Shown piece after piece: positions 46,641 to 58,078 of a DNA stretch of 64,000 nucleotides (within the stretch, counting starts at the first letter, position 1; each line of letters opens with the position of its first letter). Both the position numbers and the translations under genes were made by a program. Under the pieces are notes generated by a model that did no database searches, had not been told where the DNA came from, and worked only from the letters and a program-made list of their open reading frames with translations. The stretch comes from Euborellia annulipes (lineage: Eukaryota; Arthropoda; Insecta; Dermaptera; Anisolabididae), in NCBI GenBank assembly GCA_023213315.1, contig JAKCPI010011735.1, forward strand, positions 1 through 64,000, written 5' to 3'.

Positions 46641-47279
46641 GTAACGCCTTTTTTGACGATAATCTAAGTCACCCTCTCTGTCACAGTTAGTCACATACAA
46701 ACAAATACCAGCGGCGTAACCAGCCTTTGAGGGCGGGGGGGCGAAGCTTAACTAGGGCGCCGATTTTCCAGGGGGCTCCGCCCCCTGGACCCCCTTGCTC
46801 GCCTTCGGCGAGCAATTGCCCGCCTTCGGCGGGCAAATTTCTTGCATCCTGTATTTCCTCAGCGAATTTGTTTATATTTACATGTTTTTTAATGACACCT
46901 GTATGATTTTGTTTTGATTTTTCTTTGCTTTTAAGAAAAATGTCGTTTTCTTCTGTGATTATTTCAAAAACTATTCAGTTTTCGGAAAAATATCAAAGAA
47001 TAAAAACTTTTTAAAATTGAGTATTTTATCATAATATGACAAAGAAATTGGAAATTTCGAAATTTCTGAAAAAAACTTATTAGGTAAAGTACTACTTCCA
47101 AGTGACGTATTTACTCCAAAAGTTGATAGAAATCTACAATTTTAGTGTAATGAGCATATACCAAATTTCATCTATCTAGCTGCTTTGGTTTTTAAGCAAT
47201 CGTGTTCACACACACACCCAGACGTAATTCCAATAGAATATACGAGAAAGTCTCGGGGAAGTCATTCCCCATGTTTTTT

Positions 47280-47431
47280 TTTTAACACACACTTTTTTCC
47301 CATTCACACTCACACACACGTGCACACAGTCTTTTCGGCAACTTAGGCCATATAAGACTTTGACTTTGACATTTGGTATTCAAATGGCTTAAATAAAATC
47401 ATTGGACTGCCTGAGATCCGAACCCCCGATT
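47280..47431 (-). repeat. SINE S1 fragment inside element D
   Basis: Tail and body on the minus strand (GGCAACTTAGGCCATATAAG, CATTTGGTATTCAAATGGC). The tRNA head is cut in the B-box (GAACCCCCGA) by the next repeat. Confidence 0.75.
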
Positions 47432-47432
47432 A

Positions 47433-47680
47433 GAGCCCTGCACGGGTACGGGTTGGCCGTTACCCGCCCGGGCCGGGCGGGCTTTGGAGGCCATGAAAAA
47501 ATTACGGGCGGGTAGCAAGTCTAAATAAAAGGGTTCGGGCGGACGGGCATGCAAATGAAATTTTATTTAAAAATTGCTAGACATTCGTTCATTCATTCAC
47601 TAAATCTCGGGCGGGAATGGGCGAGTTTGAAAAAATTCCGGGCGGGCTCGGGCGGGCCTGAAGAATGGTAAAAGCCCTTT
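47433..47680. mobile_element. GC-rich hAT-like fragment, CGGGCGGG-rich
   Basis: Begins TAGAGCCCTGCACGGG, a common hAT-type start, and repeats GGGCGGG motifs. It interrupts the SINE B-box. The right end is not resolved. Confidence 0.45.
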
Positions 47681-48215
47681 CATTTTGAGAAGATCGAAAA
47701 AAATGAAAAACTACATCAGTAAAATACTAGTACTTTTTGGCCGATTTTGATTAAAAGCTTATTTTCACGGTCCCGGGGGGTGTTTAACTTAAATATAACA
47801 TTTCAGTCTCATAGCTCAATTCCTTCATGCCTAAAAAATTTTGAATTCCAAAAAATTAAATATTAAGGTTTATACGAATCCTGAGTAAATCTCCACAGGC
47901 ATAAAACATCAAATTAAGGCTTATATATTGCAAAATAAAAAAAATTTTAATTATAAAGCCTCTATATACGTTATTTATTATTTTTGGAATTAAATTCTTT
48001 TAAAATAGTAGAATTCAAGTTGTAATATAATTTTAAAAGAAAACAATCAATTTTTTAAGACAATCGATGAAAAGAATATGATAAAATCACATTCGCTGGG
48101 CTATATCTTAGAGGCCGTAGGGCGCCTATGCCGGTTCCGGGGGGCGCCAAGCGCTCGATGCGCCTGGGGCGGGGGGCTCGAGCCCCCCCTCGCCCCCCCC
48201 CTGGTTACGCCACTG

Positions 48216-49902
48216 ACAAATACCCCTAGAAATATTGTTACAACATAGAACTACCCCCCCCCCCCCCCCCCGAAACCGAAACTTGTTCTAAACTTTTTCT
48301 TAAAATTTCCTATACAAAATTCGTATCATTTTACCTGTTTTTTTTAGTAAATTTTCCCTCGTGGCTCAAATAATCACTCATTTGTCCCTCTTGCGGAATT
48401 CATTTGGCCTTTATTGCGAGTTTCATCCCATCTTTTCAAACTCAAAAAATTTTATAAATTCAAATTTATTGTTATGTCACGCTTAGGGAAACCCCCGGGT
48501 GACTTCATTCAGTTTTTCATCTCCAACTAATAAGTTTATTTGGCGGGCTTATAGCAGGGGGATGAGGAGTTAAATTATTAATCAATTTTATTAATATGCC
48601 ACTTTATATTCATAATTAAAATCCAATTCATTATTTATAATTCAATCACAAAAATAGATTGATAGATAGGATAGCAAACATTTCAATAATAATAATTATA
48701 TTAGAACCATATGAATGATGAAAATATCGATTTTTTACTTTTTACTTTCTCTTATCTCTATTTAGAGAGAGAAAGTTTTGGATTCATGTCAAAAATTCGT
48801 TGTCGAGATTTTGATGGATATACACGTTTTAAGATCCCCTGAATCCAAAAAAGTGGTTTTGGCGACATGGTCTGTCTGGGAATAATTTAAATCTTTTTTC
48901 GCCTTCTAATTTTGGTAATTTTTTTTCTAATTCAATGTTCGTGTTGTCACACTCCTCCCCCCCCCCCCCCACCTCTCATTCTTTTTGTTGCCTCAAATTC
49001 GAATCGAAAATATCCTATTGATTTAGTAATTTTTTTCTAATTTAAAAAAATAGACTACTAAATAATTTATTTATAACAAAAAAAAACAAGTTTACAGATT
49101 ATTACAAAATGGAAAAACTTTTTTTTTTATTGTATAATTGAATTCGATTTGCTCATCTAATTAATGTTACAAATTTTCAAATATGTTTTTTTTTCCTATA
49201 CATGGGAAAAATTAGCATATTGACGTAAATATATATTTTTAAAGAAAAAAGTTCGCTCTAAATAAAAAGATGTTTCAAATTACATTAAAAAGAAAATTAA
49301 ATTAATTGTCAGATGTAGAGGAACATGGGGCAAGATGGGGTAGCGAGGTAAGATTGGGTACCATATCTACTGCTGCAATCAAGCGGCAAACGTTGGAAAA
49401 TAATAGTTCTAGTAATTAAGAAGCTGCTATGAAATCGTCATCTATTTTGAGTGAATAGTTTGTCTTCCAAGGAATTTTTCGTGAAAATGTTATTCTTGTC
49501 GGAAAGTTTATTTGCATCGTTCCTGTTTGATGCTTAAATATGTTAAGTTACGATGACTACATCTGAGGAATAATATTTATTTATTTTAGTATTAAACTTA
49601 TTTCAAAATTTATTTACTAATTTATTTATAATTTCTGCACTGCATTGCGACGGGTTTGGAGAGAAATCTTTTGCAAATGTTTTGCACGCAAAAGCAGAGC
49701 ACCCCTTCTCTCTCTCTCTCTATCGTTGTTGCGTGGCAATGGCGGGTTAAATGACATGGACAAATCACGAAAATAATGTTACTTGACGGAGGAGAAAAAA
49801 AAAATCACGAAAATTTTGTGACTAATGGAATTCATAATTTCCGAGATATTATACAGTATAATCACCACCAACCATTCTTAAAATATTTATATTAATATCT
49901 TT
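48216..49902. other. AT-rich spacer with DR1 fragment
   Basis: 48270-48445 is an unexpanded relative of 23763-24212. 48736-48890 is a DR1 5' fragment (CTTTCTCTTATC to GACATGGTCTGTCTG). No gene is called. Confidence 0.45.
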
Positions 49903-50045
49903 ATAAATCGCTCAGGGACCTACATCTTGTGGGTACGTGGATGGCGACCACGAGCTGCCCGAGCTGGGACAGGCAGTCCTTCAGTTTGTATGTCTGTCTC
50001 TTCTTTCCTCTTTTCAACAGGCGCCAGACCGTGGGACGGGCCGGT
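49903..50045 (+). repeat. Interspersed repeat family GR, copy 3
   Basis: CGCTCAGGGACCTACATCTT, GGCGACCACGAGCTGCCCGA, CAGACCGTGGGACGGGCCGG. Truncated 42 bp before element B. Confidence 0.7.
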
Positions 50046-50599
50046 AAAGGTTTTGTGAAGCTAACAATTTAATAAAGACACATAACTAGGGCTCGGATTT
50101 ATAGGCACTGAAAATCTTTAAAATAGGCAGGCAACTAAGCACTAAAAATTATTAAAATAGACACTCTAAAAAGGCATTTATTGTAAAGATAGGCACTTAA
50201 AAGGCATTATTTAAGAAATAATATAAAAATTTTTAAAAATTGATGTCTTATTTTTGGTAATCTGGTGTGACTGGTCGCATAGCATACAATTTTTTCTTAA
50301 TTTCGGTAATTTAAAGGCGCATTCTGTACTTGTTTGCCAGATTATAAATACAAATCAAATTTTTAAGTACTAATTTTTAAAATTTTACATTAAAAATAAT
50401 TTTTTTTTTTTTTTTTTCGAAAAAAAGTATTTTTTTCAAATCTCGGGGGGGAGGGGTAATTACCTCCTTAATTAATTATGAAAAAGAGTTTTTATTTTTT
50501 ATTTTAAATATTTGATTAATATTTTTTTCAATTATTTACACCCTAAGGAAGCGTAATTTTAAATTTAATTAAAAACGAATGAAAAATAAATTTCAGGGG

Positions 50600-52490
50600 G
50601 GGGGGGGCAGGGGGGTGATTGAACTTTCTGAGGTCTAAAATACCATTTTTCAATTATTTACACCCTAAGAAAGCGTCATTTTAAATTTTATTAAAATCGA
50701 ATGAAAAATAAATTTCAGGGGGGGTCAGGGGGTGATTGAACTTTCTGAGGTCTAAAATACCATTTTTCAATTATTTACACCCTAAGGAAGCGTAATTTTA
50801 AATTTTATTAAAAACGAATGAAAAATAAATTTCAGGGGGGGGGCAGGGGGTGATTGAACTTTCTGAGGTCTAAAATACCATTTTTCAATTATTTACACCC
50901 TAAGAAAGCATCATTTTAAATTTTATTAAAATTGAATGAAAAATAAATTTCAGGGGGGTCAGGGGGGTGATTGAACTTTCTGATGTCTAAAATACCATTT
51001 TTCAATTATTTATACCCTAAGAAAGCGTCATTTTAAATTTTATTAAAATCGAATGAAAAATAAATTTTAGGGGGGTCAGGGGGGTGATTGAACTTTCTGG
51101 GGTCTAAAATACCATTTTTCAATTATTTACACCCTAAGAAAGCGTCATTTTAAATTTTATTAAAATCGAATGAAAAATAAATTTTAGGGGGGGTCAGGGG
51201 GGTGATTGAACTTTCTGGGGTCTAAAATACCATTTTTCAATTATTTACACCCTAAGAAAGCAACATTTTAAATTTTATTAAAATCGAATGAAAAATAAAT
51301 TTTAGGGGGGTCAGGGGGTGATTGAACTTTCTGAGGTCTAAAATACCATTTTTCAATTATTTACACCCTAAGAAAGCGTCATTTTAAATTTTATTAAAAT
51401 CGAATGAAAAATAAATTTTAGGGGGGGTCAGGGGGGTGATTGAACTTTCTGGGGTCTAAAATACCATTTTTCAATTATTTACACCCTAAGAAAGCGTCAT
51501 TTTAAATTTTATTAAAATCGAATAAAAAATAAATTTTAGGGGGGTCAGGGGGTGATTGAACTTTCTGAGGTCTAAAATACCATTTTTCAATTATTTACAC
51601 CCTAAGAAAGCGTCATTTTAAATTTTATTAAAATCGAATAAAAAATAAATTTTAGGGGGGTCAGGGGGGTGATTGAACTTTCTGGGGTCTAAAATACCAT
51701 TTTTCAATTATTTACACCCTAAGAAAGCGTCATTTTAAATTTTATTAAAATCGAATGAAAAATAAATTTTAGGGGGGTCAGGGGGGTGATTGAACTTTCT
51801 GGGGTCTAAAATACCATTTTTCAATTATTTACACCCTAAGAAAGCGTCATTTTAAATTTTATTAAAATCGAATGAAAAATAAATTTTAGGGGGGGTCAGG
51901 GGGGGTGATTGAACTTTCTGAGGTCTAAAATACCATTTTTCAATTATTTACACCCTAAGAAAGCGTCATTTTAAATTTTATTAAAATCGAATGAAAAATA
52001 AATTTTAGGGGGGGGGTCAGGGGGGTGATTGAACTTTCTGGGGTCTAAAATACCATTTTTCAATTATTTACACCCTAAGAAAGCATCATTTTAAATTTTA
52101 TTAAAATCGAATGAAAAATAAATTTTAGGGGGGGGTCAGGGGGGTGATTGAACTTTCTGGGGTCTAAAATACCATTTTTCAATTATTTACACCCTAAGAA
52201 AGCGTCATTTTAAATTTTATTAAAATCGAATGAAAAATAAATTTTAGGGGGGTCAGGGGGGTGATTGAACTTTCTGGGGTCTAAAATACCATTTTTCAAT
52301 TATTTACACCCTAAGAAAGCATCATTTTAAATTTTATTAAAATCGAATGAAAAATAAATTTTAGGGGGGGTCAGGGGGGTGATTGAACTTTCTGGGGTCT
52401 AAAATACCATTTTTCAATTATTTACACCCTAAGAAAGCGTCATTTTAAATTTTATTAAAATCGAATGAAAAATAAAAAAAATAAAATTTT
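50600..52490. repeat. Minisatellite B, 16 copies of a 117-118 bp unit
   Basis: Unit: a G run (5-9), TCA, a G run (5-6), TGATTGAACTTTCTG, GGTCTAAAATACC, TTTTTCAATTATTTACACCC, TAAGAAAGCGTCATTTTAAA, TTTTATTAAAATCGAATG. GTGATTGAAC recurs at a mean step of 117.6 bp. Units at the left border are most diverged (AAGGAAGCGTAAT). The paired G runs could form G-quadruplexes. Confidence 0.95.
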
Positions 52491-52739
52491 AGGGGGGGGG
52501 GGGGCGCAGAGCGGAAAAATCTTTTCAAATGTCGAATTGTTAGGGGGAGGAAGAGTTTTTATTTTTCATTTTAAAGATTTGATAAATATATTTTTCATAA
52601 AGCGAGTTAGATCCTGTTTTCCAATGCTTTGCTATGGGGTAATTGATAACCCCCAAAAAAGGGGGGTTCCCTACCCCTAATTCGATATAATGATAGCCTA
52701 AAACCACCCCGGAAAATTCCCTACCCATTAAAAAAAACT

Positions 52740-52778
52740 CCATGAAAATCGGTCCAGTAGTTTCGGAGTCTATGCGTT

Positions 52779-52831
<53 letters not shown>

Positions 52832-52850
52832 GATTGTCTTTTATATAATA
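52740..52850 (+). repeat. Conserved retroelement-like tail with CAGA microsatellite
   Basis: CATGAAAATCGGTCCAGTAG, TTTCGGAGTCTATGCGTTAC, then about 13 CAGA units and TTTTATATAATAGTATAGAT. Relatives, all inverted, at 16630-16690, 17800-17850 and 25321-25470. Confidence 0.65.
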
Positions 52851-53104
52851 GTATAGATTTCATGAAACGTATACATATCATATTGGCCTAAATTTTAAAC
52901 CATAAATTAAAAAAAAAAGGCAAATAGGGCGAAATCCAAGCCCTACACATAACTTATAAAAATTATTAAAAATTAAAATTGAAATTAATTAAAAAAAAAA
53001 ATTAATTTTTTACCAAAATTTAAAATTTACAATGCGTTTGGTGAAGTTAGAAGAATATTCGTCTCACCAGAGAGCAAGGGGCGAGGGTAAAGGGGTTAAT
53101 TACT

Positions 53105-53390
53105 CCCCCCGAGAGTTGATGATGATTGATTGATGATTAGTTGTTCTGGGGCTTCTCTTTGCACTGCGACCTTGAATTCGGGTGATGTTTTACCCCTGAA
53201 TTCCTATGTCCATCCCTCAGGCCCTAAGTGCCTGGAATTGGAGGGGATGTGTACTCCCTTTTGCTCCAGCAGAGACGTTCGACTTTGGTTGAATTTTTTC
53301 GGCAAGTTGGGTTCGAACTCGAGTGACATTTTACCTCGTATTACTAAGCCTCAGCTTATCCGATAAGCCACGCTCGCCTCCCCCGAGAGT
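53105..53390 (-). repeat. tRNA-derived SINE-like repeat, family S4
   Basis: Minus strand head (53385-53290): GGCGAGCGTGGCTTATCGGA, TAAGCTGAGGC with A-box character and GAGTTCGAACCC as B-box. The body extends to about 53105. The plus-strand ORF 53130-53366 across it has no domain. Confidence 0.55.
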
Positions 53391-53592
53391 TGAAAAAAAT
53401 ACTTTTTTTTTTTAAAGAAAATTTATTTTTTAATGTAAAATAATTCTTAAAAATTTGATTTGTATTTATATTCTGGCAAACAAGTACAGAATGCTCCTTT
53501 AAATTACCGAAATTATGAAAAAATAATGTGCTGTGCGACCAGTCACACCATATTACCCCCCCCGAGAAACAATTCTGGATCCGCCCTTGATT
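53391..53592 (-). repeat. Copy of the GGATCCAG-ended hairpin repeat
   Basis: On the minus strand, CAAGGGCGGATCCAGAATTG leads to a variant hairpin (GGTGTGACTGGTCGCACAGC ... CTTGTTTGCCAGAAT) and a body shared with 50256-50470. Interrupted by SINE S4. Confidence 0.6.
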
Positions 53593-53692
53593 GTAAAATA
53601 TATCATATCTCACCATTTTATTGTTAAAAGAAGTTGAAAAAATTAACAAATATATCAACTTCTTTTATCAATAAAATGAGATGTATATTTTA
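53593..53692. repeat. 100-bp palindrome
   Basis: AAAATATATCATATCTCACC and the following ATTTTATTG..AAAGAAGTTGA are repeated inverted up to 53692. Small foldback element. Confidence 0.7.
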
Positions 53693-54515
53693 CTATAAGA
53701 ATAAATCTGAAGAGGGTTTCTGCACTACAAAAAAAGCCACTTAACAGATACTCCACTAACTACCCATAGATGAAGCTACCGGCCCTAAATCGGGCAATAA
53801 ACTTGCGAAGGAAAGGGATGAGAACCAGGAGGCGCAGGAGACCGAAGGCGGGCCTTGCGGCTAGTCTTTAATATTTATATTGCAAAAGGCTTATTTATTT
53901 TGTCAGTCATTTTTTACTTTCTCTTACCTATGTATATATATATATAGAGAGAGAGAGAAAGTATTGTTAAATTTTAATTTCCTTAAAAAAAATTTAAGAC
54001 TTTCGGCTATTAAAGCCTGAAACGGCTTTAATAATATAAATTTGACTGCCAAAAGTCTTGAAGTAATTTTTGACTCCGCCTATGCAACACATCCAGCTAC
54101 AAAGACATACCACATAATTAGTGTGATTATCCGTCAACGATTTTCACTACGTTCCATAAAATGATATGGGTATTTTGTTCTGCAGTTCGAAACTAACTTA
54201 GACAGCCTCCGCTCTAATAGAAGATAAAAAAAAAAAATAATAACAATACATCTTATGCGAGGCATCATATAAAGGATGATCATTTAAACATTATAAAAAA
54301 AGCAAAAAAATTTCCTCAAGAGTCGGAATGGGAATCTCAAAAATGGAATATATGAATTTATATTGTTAGAGAAAAAGGAATCTGCCCGGTCGACGTTATG
54401 GACACCATTGACTTATATTAAAGTCTAAAAAGCTCATCTATTGTATTTTATTTAAATAATTTGTTATATCACCGGGGGATAGAAAAGTATTGAACTAACT
54501 TGTTTTTTTATTTCA
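53693..54515. other. Spacer with short DR1 fragment
   Basis: 53912-53966 is a DR1 5' end only. The remainder is unassigned. Confidence 0.4.
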
Positions 54516-54518
54516 TTT

Positions 54519-54660
54519 AAGGTCTTTTTCGGCATCGAAGGCCATTTAGACCCCTCTTGAAATAAATTCTCATCCCTTAATCTATGATACCAGAAGCTAA
54601 TGCTCTAGCCCTGAGTCTTAGGTCAAGGTGCATCGAAGCCTAGCAGATTAGGATTTTCTC
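54519..54660 (-). repeat. SINE S2-related fragment
   Basis: AAGGTCTTTTTCGGCATCGA and AGGCCATTTAGACCCC match 62812-62845. No tRNA head is recognisable beyond. Confidence 0.55.
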
Positions 54661-54742
54661 GAAGACCTATACATTACTTCAGGCTACAGTACTCAGGCAG
54701 CTAAAAATAAAGATGTAAAGTTTTATTTCTATATTAAAAAAT

Positions 54743-55396
54743 CAAATCTGGTGTGACTGGCGCACAGCACACAACTTTCTCTTACCTTCGGTAATCGAAT
54801 GTTGTGTTCTGTGCTTGTCACACCAGATTTTTTGTGTCGACATGTATTTAGTTCCCGACAGCACGGTACATTCGATTTTCATTATGTAAAATTTATATGT
54901 GAAAATATTTATATTTTGTTACCATGGCAACCATTTCTCCTATCTTTTCTATGGAGTACAAGAGTAAAGTGGTCTTCAGAAGATTTCAATGGCAAAATGA
55001 GAATATACATTTTAAAGAGAATCTAAAAAATAATTGATTTTTGAAATTAAAAAAAAATCGTTGGAGCAAATTTTGAGAAAATCGAAAAAAACTGAAAAAG
55101 TACATCACTAAAGTACTAGTACTTTTTGGCCAATTTTGTTCAAAAGATTCGTGTCACGTCCCATGGGGGTGCCTAACTTAAATATAAAAGTTCAACCTCC
55201 TAGCTCTTTTCGTTCTTGAGATATTTTGTTCACAGACACACACACAGACAGACAGACCATGTCGCGAAAACCCCATTTTTGGATTCAGGGGACCTCAAAA
55301 CGTGAAGATCCATCAAAATCTCGACATCGAATTTTTGACATGAATCCAATACTTTCTCTCTATATATTAACATATATATAGAGGTAAGAGAAAGTA
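54743..55396 (-). mobile_element. DR1 short-form copy, minus orientation, complete
   Basis: Hairpin 54743-54832, X-box GTTACCATGGCAAC at 54919-54932, CACA/CAGACAGA at about 55233-55257, 5' end GTAAGAGAAAGTA at 55396. Confidence 0.9.
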
Positions 55397-55993
55397 ACAA
55401 AAAATTATGTAGCGGTGCTCTCTAATCAAGAAAAAATAATTTTTACAACTTTTTAAAATTATCTCTTCTCAAGAGAATATTTGTATACAATTTTCACGTT
55501 TCACAAACAATAATAATCAATATTGCATGAGAATGTAAATTGAATCATTTCAAGTTGAGGACGATTACCCCCCCCCCCCCCTCCCTCTCACTCAATAGAT
55601 AGGATATTCTAGTATATTTCGGTATAATTTATATCATTCCCCAGCAAGATAACATTCCAATGGCATTAATATTATTATTATAATTAGAATCTAATCTCTA
55701 CACCAAACAGAGTTATAACGAGAAGGGGTCTCAATTTTGAAAATTTTATTATCGGTAAAAGAGAGAAATGCTAGGAAATAAATAGACGGAAAATTTTGTG
55801 ATACATTTTTTTACAAGAAATTTATTTAACCACCTGTTATTACGATACGAAGCAAGTTGAGATAAATATTGGGCGGGTTCAGGCCACTTAACAGTTGAGT
55901 CACTCTGAACGCTCACTCTCAACATTTTGGCTCAGGATTCGGTATTTTAATCATCAAAAATATTTAACGATACCTATGGTCACCTTCCGCTAT
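55397..55993. other. AT-rich spacer
   Basis: C run at 55567. No gene seen. Confidence 0.35.
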
Positions 55994-56001
55994 ATGGTGG
56001 A

Positions 56002-56161
56002 CATGGGCGTAACTAGGGGGTGCCCCCCAGAAAGCTCCCTGCCCCAAGAAAAATTGAGAAAATATGGCCCCCCCGGAGGATAGCTGTCCCATGCTCCCCC
56101 CCCCAGCGAGGATGGCTGGTCCCATGTCCCCCCCCAGCCAAATTCTCTATTTACGCCCATG
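56002..56161. mobile_element. hAT-like MITE, 160 bp
   Basis: Ends CATGGGCGTAACTAG and inverted CATGGGCGTAAATAGAG. Flanks ATGGTGGA and ATGGCGGA differ at one of 8 positions, consistent with an aged 8-bp duplication. Confidence 0.7.
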
Positions 56162-57664
56162 ATGGCGGAGGGGAGTAAGAAGGTTAACATGGATGAATTT
56201 TTATTTTATTTTTTTTTATTCAAACAAAAATTTTCATTTTTCAAAATAAGTTTTAATCCTAATATTTGAAAGGCACTAAGGATCTTCATCCCAGGGGCGT
56301 ATTTCCGAAGAGGTGGACTAGGCGCGCGTCTCGGGTGGCAAATTCTAGAGGGGGGAATTTGTGAAAAAACTGATTATTTACTCGAATATACGAATAAATT
56401 TAATACAAACCCCATAGTATGTCTAGCCGAAAAGTATTTGTTATTGAAAAGATATACAGTAGGTAATGAGACGTCCACCGGCATGTTAGGGGGTTTTTCA
56501 GGGTTTGAATGGTTGAAGGGGGGGGGGGCGGCAAGAGCCCACTGCCTAGGGGCGGTAAATGCCTAAATCCGCCCCAGCTTCTTCACAGGAAACTAAAAAA
56601 AGTCTTTTTATCCTCAAACAATGATTTTTTTTCACCTTTGTTTAAATTTGAAAATAAATTTCACTGGTCAGCGAATTTTTTTACAAATTTTACTGGTCCG
56701 CGGGCCAAAAAAGGATGAGAAACGCTGCTTTACTCCCTCAAAAAAAATGCTAGTCTCGATCGACTATTACATCCCTTCCAGCCCCACCTACCCGCCTTTT
56801 TTTGGATTGCTAATTTTAAATAAAATATACTCTAAGAGATTTTGAATTGTTTCAAGTTATATAGTCGAGTTTTATTAAAAAATTACGTTTAAAAAAAAAA
56901 AGTGAGGGATTTTACGAACACCAGTTTATCAATTATGGACTTGGAGGCCCCTTCCCCCTCTTTAGGCTAGCAAATATTTAATAACTCTTATTTATTCATC
57001 TATCCGTAATAATCACTGATAAAGTTAATTTTATGTTACAACAAAGAGGAAAAAAGAAAAAAAAAACATGTCGTAGACGTGTCATGTCGTCATTTAATTT
57101 TTATAACATGAGCGTGAGGGAAGGGGATGGGAGATGGGGGGGGGGTATTCATAACCGCAAAACGACGTGTGTGCATGAATTCAACTTCAAACATGGCATA
57201 AAACGATCAAGTAATTGGGCCAATCAGTTTTTAAGGCACCAAAAAAATATTTGAGTCTAAGGCGACTCTCCCACCGAAACATGCAAGAAGGCCCTTGGTA
57301 TTATTGGCTTCCCGAGTCAAAACATACATTCCTATTTAAACCTCAAAATCTTCAGTGAGGTTTTAGAGGGTCAGTTTAATTTTTTGGAGATTGGATTCAA
57401 CATAGAAAATCTCAAATCTCCAGTTTGAACCTCAAAATCCTACTTACGGACGGTTTTACAAATTTGAGGTTTAAATCAGAACTGCAATTTACAATTGGTC
57501 CTCAAAAACTTCAATCCATTTATAAATTATTCTATACTGGTTTGAAACTCAAATGAGAGTTTCGAGGTTATAGTTGAAGCTCAAAGATGGCTAAAAAAAA
57601 CTTCGCTTTAGGTTCATGGAAAACATAATTTCATAAAAGATTTTTCTGAAGACCATATATTCGA
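56162..57664. other. Spacer, possibly containing another hAT-like fragment
   Basis: 56293-56578 begins CAGGGGCGTATTTCCG and ends AAATCCGCCCCAG, an end pair of hAT type but without a clean duplication. No gene. Confidence 0.4.
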
Positions 57665-58078
57665 TTAACTTTTTACTTTCTCTTACCTCTATATATATGT
57701 TAATATATATAGAGAGAAAGTATTGGATTCATATCGAAAATTCGATGTCGGGATTTTGATGGATATACACGTTTTGAGATCCCCTGAATCCAAAAAAGTG
57801 GTTTTCGCGACATAGTCTGTCTGTGTGTCTGTGAACAAAATATCTCAAGAACGAAAAGAGCTATAGCTCCTATAGGAGGTTGAAATTTTATATTTAAGTT
57901 AGGCACCCCCATGGGACGTGACACGAAGCTTTTGAACAAAATCGGCCAAAAAGTACTAGTACTTTATTGATGTAATTTTTCAGTTTTTTTTTTCGATTTT
58001 CTCAAAATTCGCTTCAACGATTTTGTTTAAAATTCATCAAAATTATTTTTTAAGTAAAAATTATTTGGAATATGTGAG

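Larger units (their letters stand above)
46709..48215. mobile_element. hAT-like element D (nested composite)
   Basis: Ends CAGCGGCGTAACCAG and CTGGTTACGCCACTG, flanked on both sides by ACAAATAC (46701-46708 and 48216-48223). The GC-rich left end includes two strong hairpins, GCTCGCCTTCGGCGAGC and GCCCGCCTTCGGCGGGC (about 46798-46836). The interior holds a SINE S1 fragment (47280-47431), a TAGAGCCCTGCACGGG segment and a DR1 body fragment (47680-47840). No transposase. Confidence 0.85.
50087..52945. mobile_element. hAT-like non-autonomous element B with internal minisatellite
   Basis: Ends TAGGGCTCGGATTTATAG and the inverted TAGGGCTTGGATTTCGCC. CACATAAC directly abuts both (50079-50086 and 52946-52953), an exact 8-bp duplication. 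The interior has a variant DR1-type hairpin (50256-50343), 16 units of a 118-bp minisatellite (about 50600-52490) and a retroelement-like tail with a CAGA microsatellite (52740-52850). No transposase. Confidence 0.85.

Noticed and set aside
52465..52743. ORFs at the right edge of element B
   Set aside because: Driven by G-run glycine codons and overlapping on both strands inside a transposable element.
56293..56578. Complete hAT-like MITE
   Set aside because: The ends look right, but flanking 8-mers do not match, so the boundaries cannot be supported.
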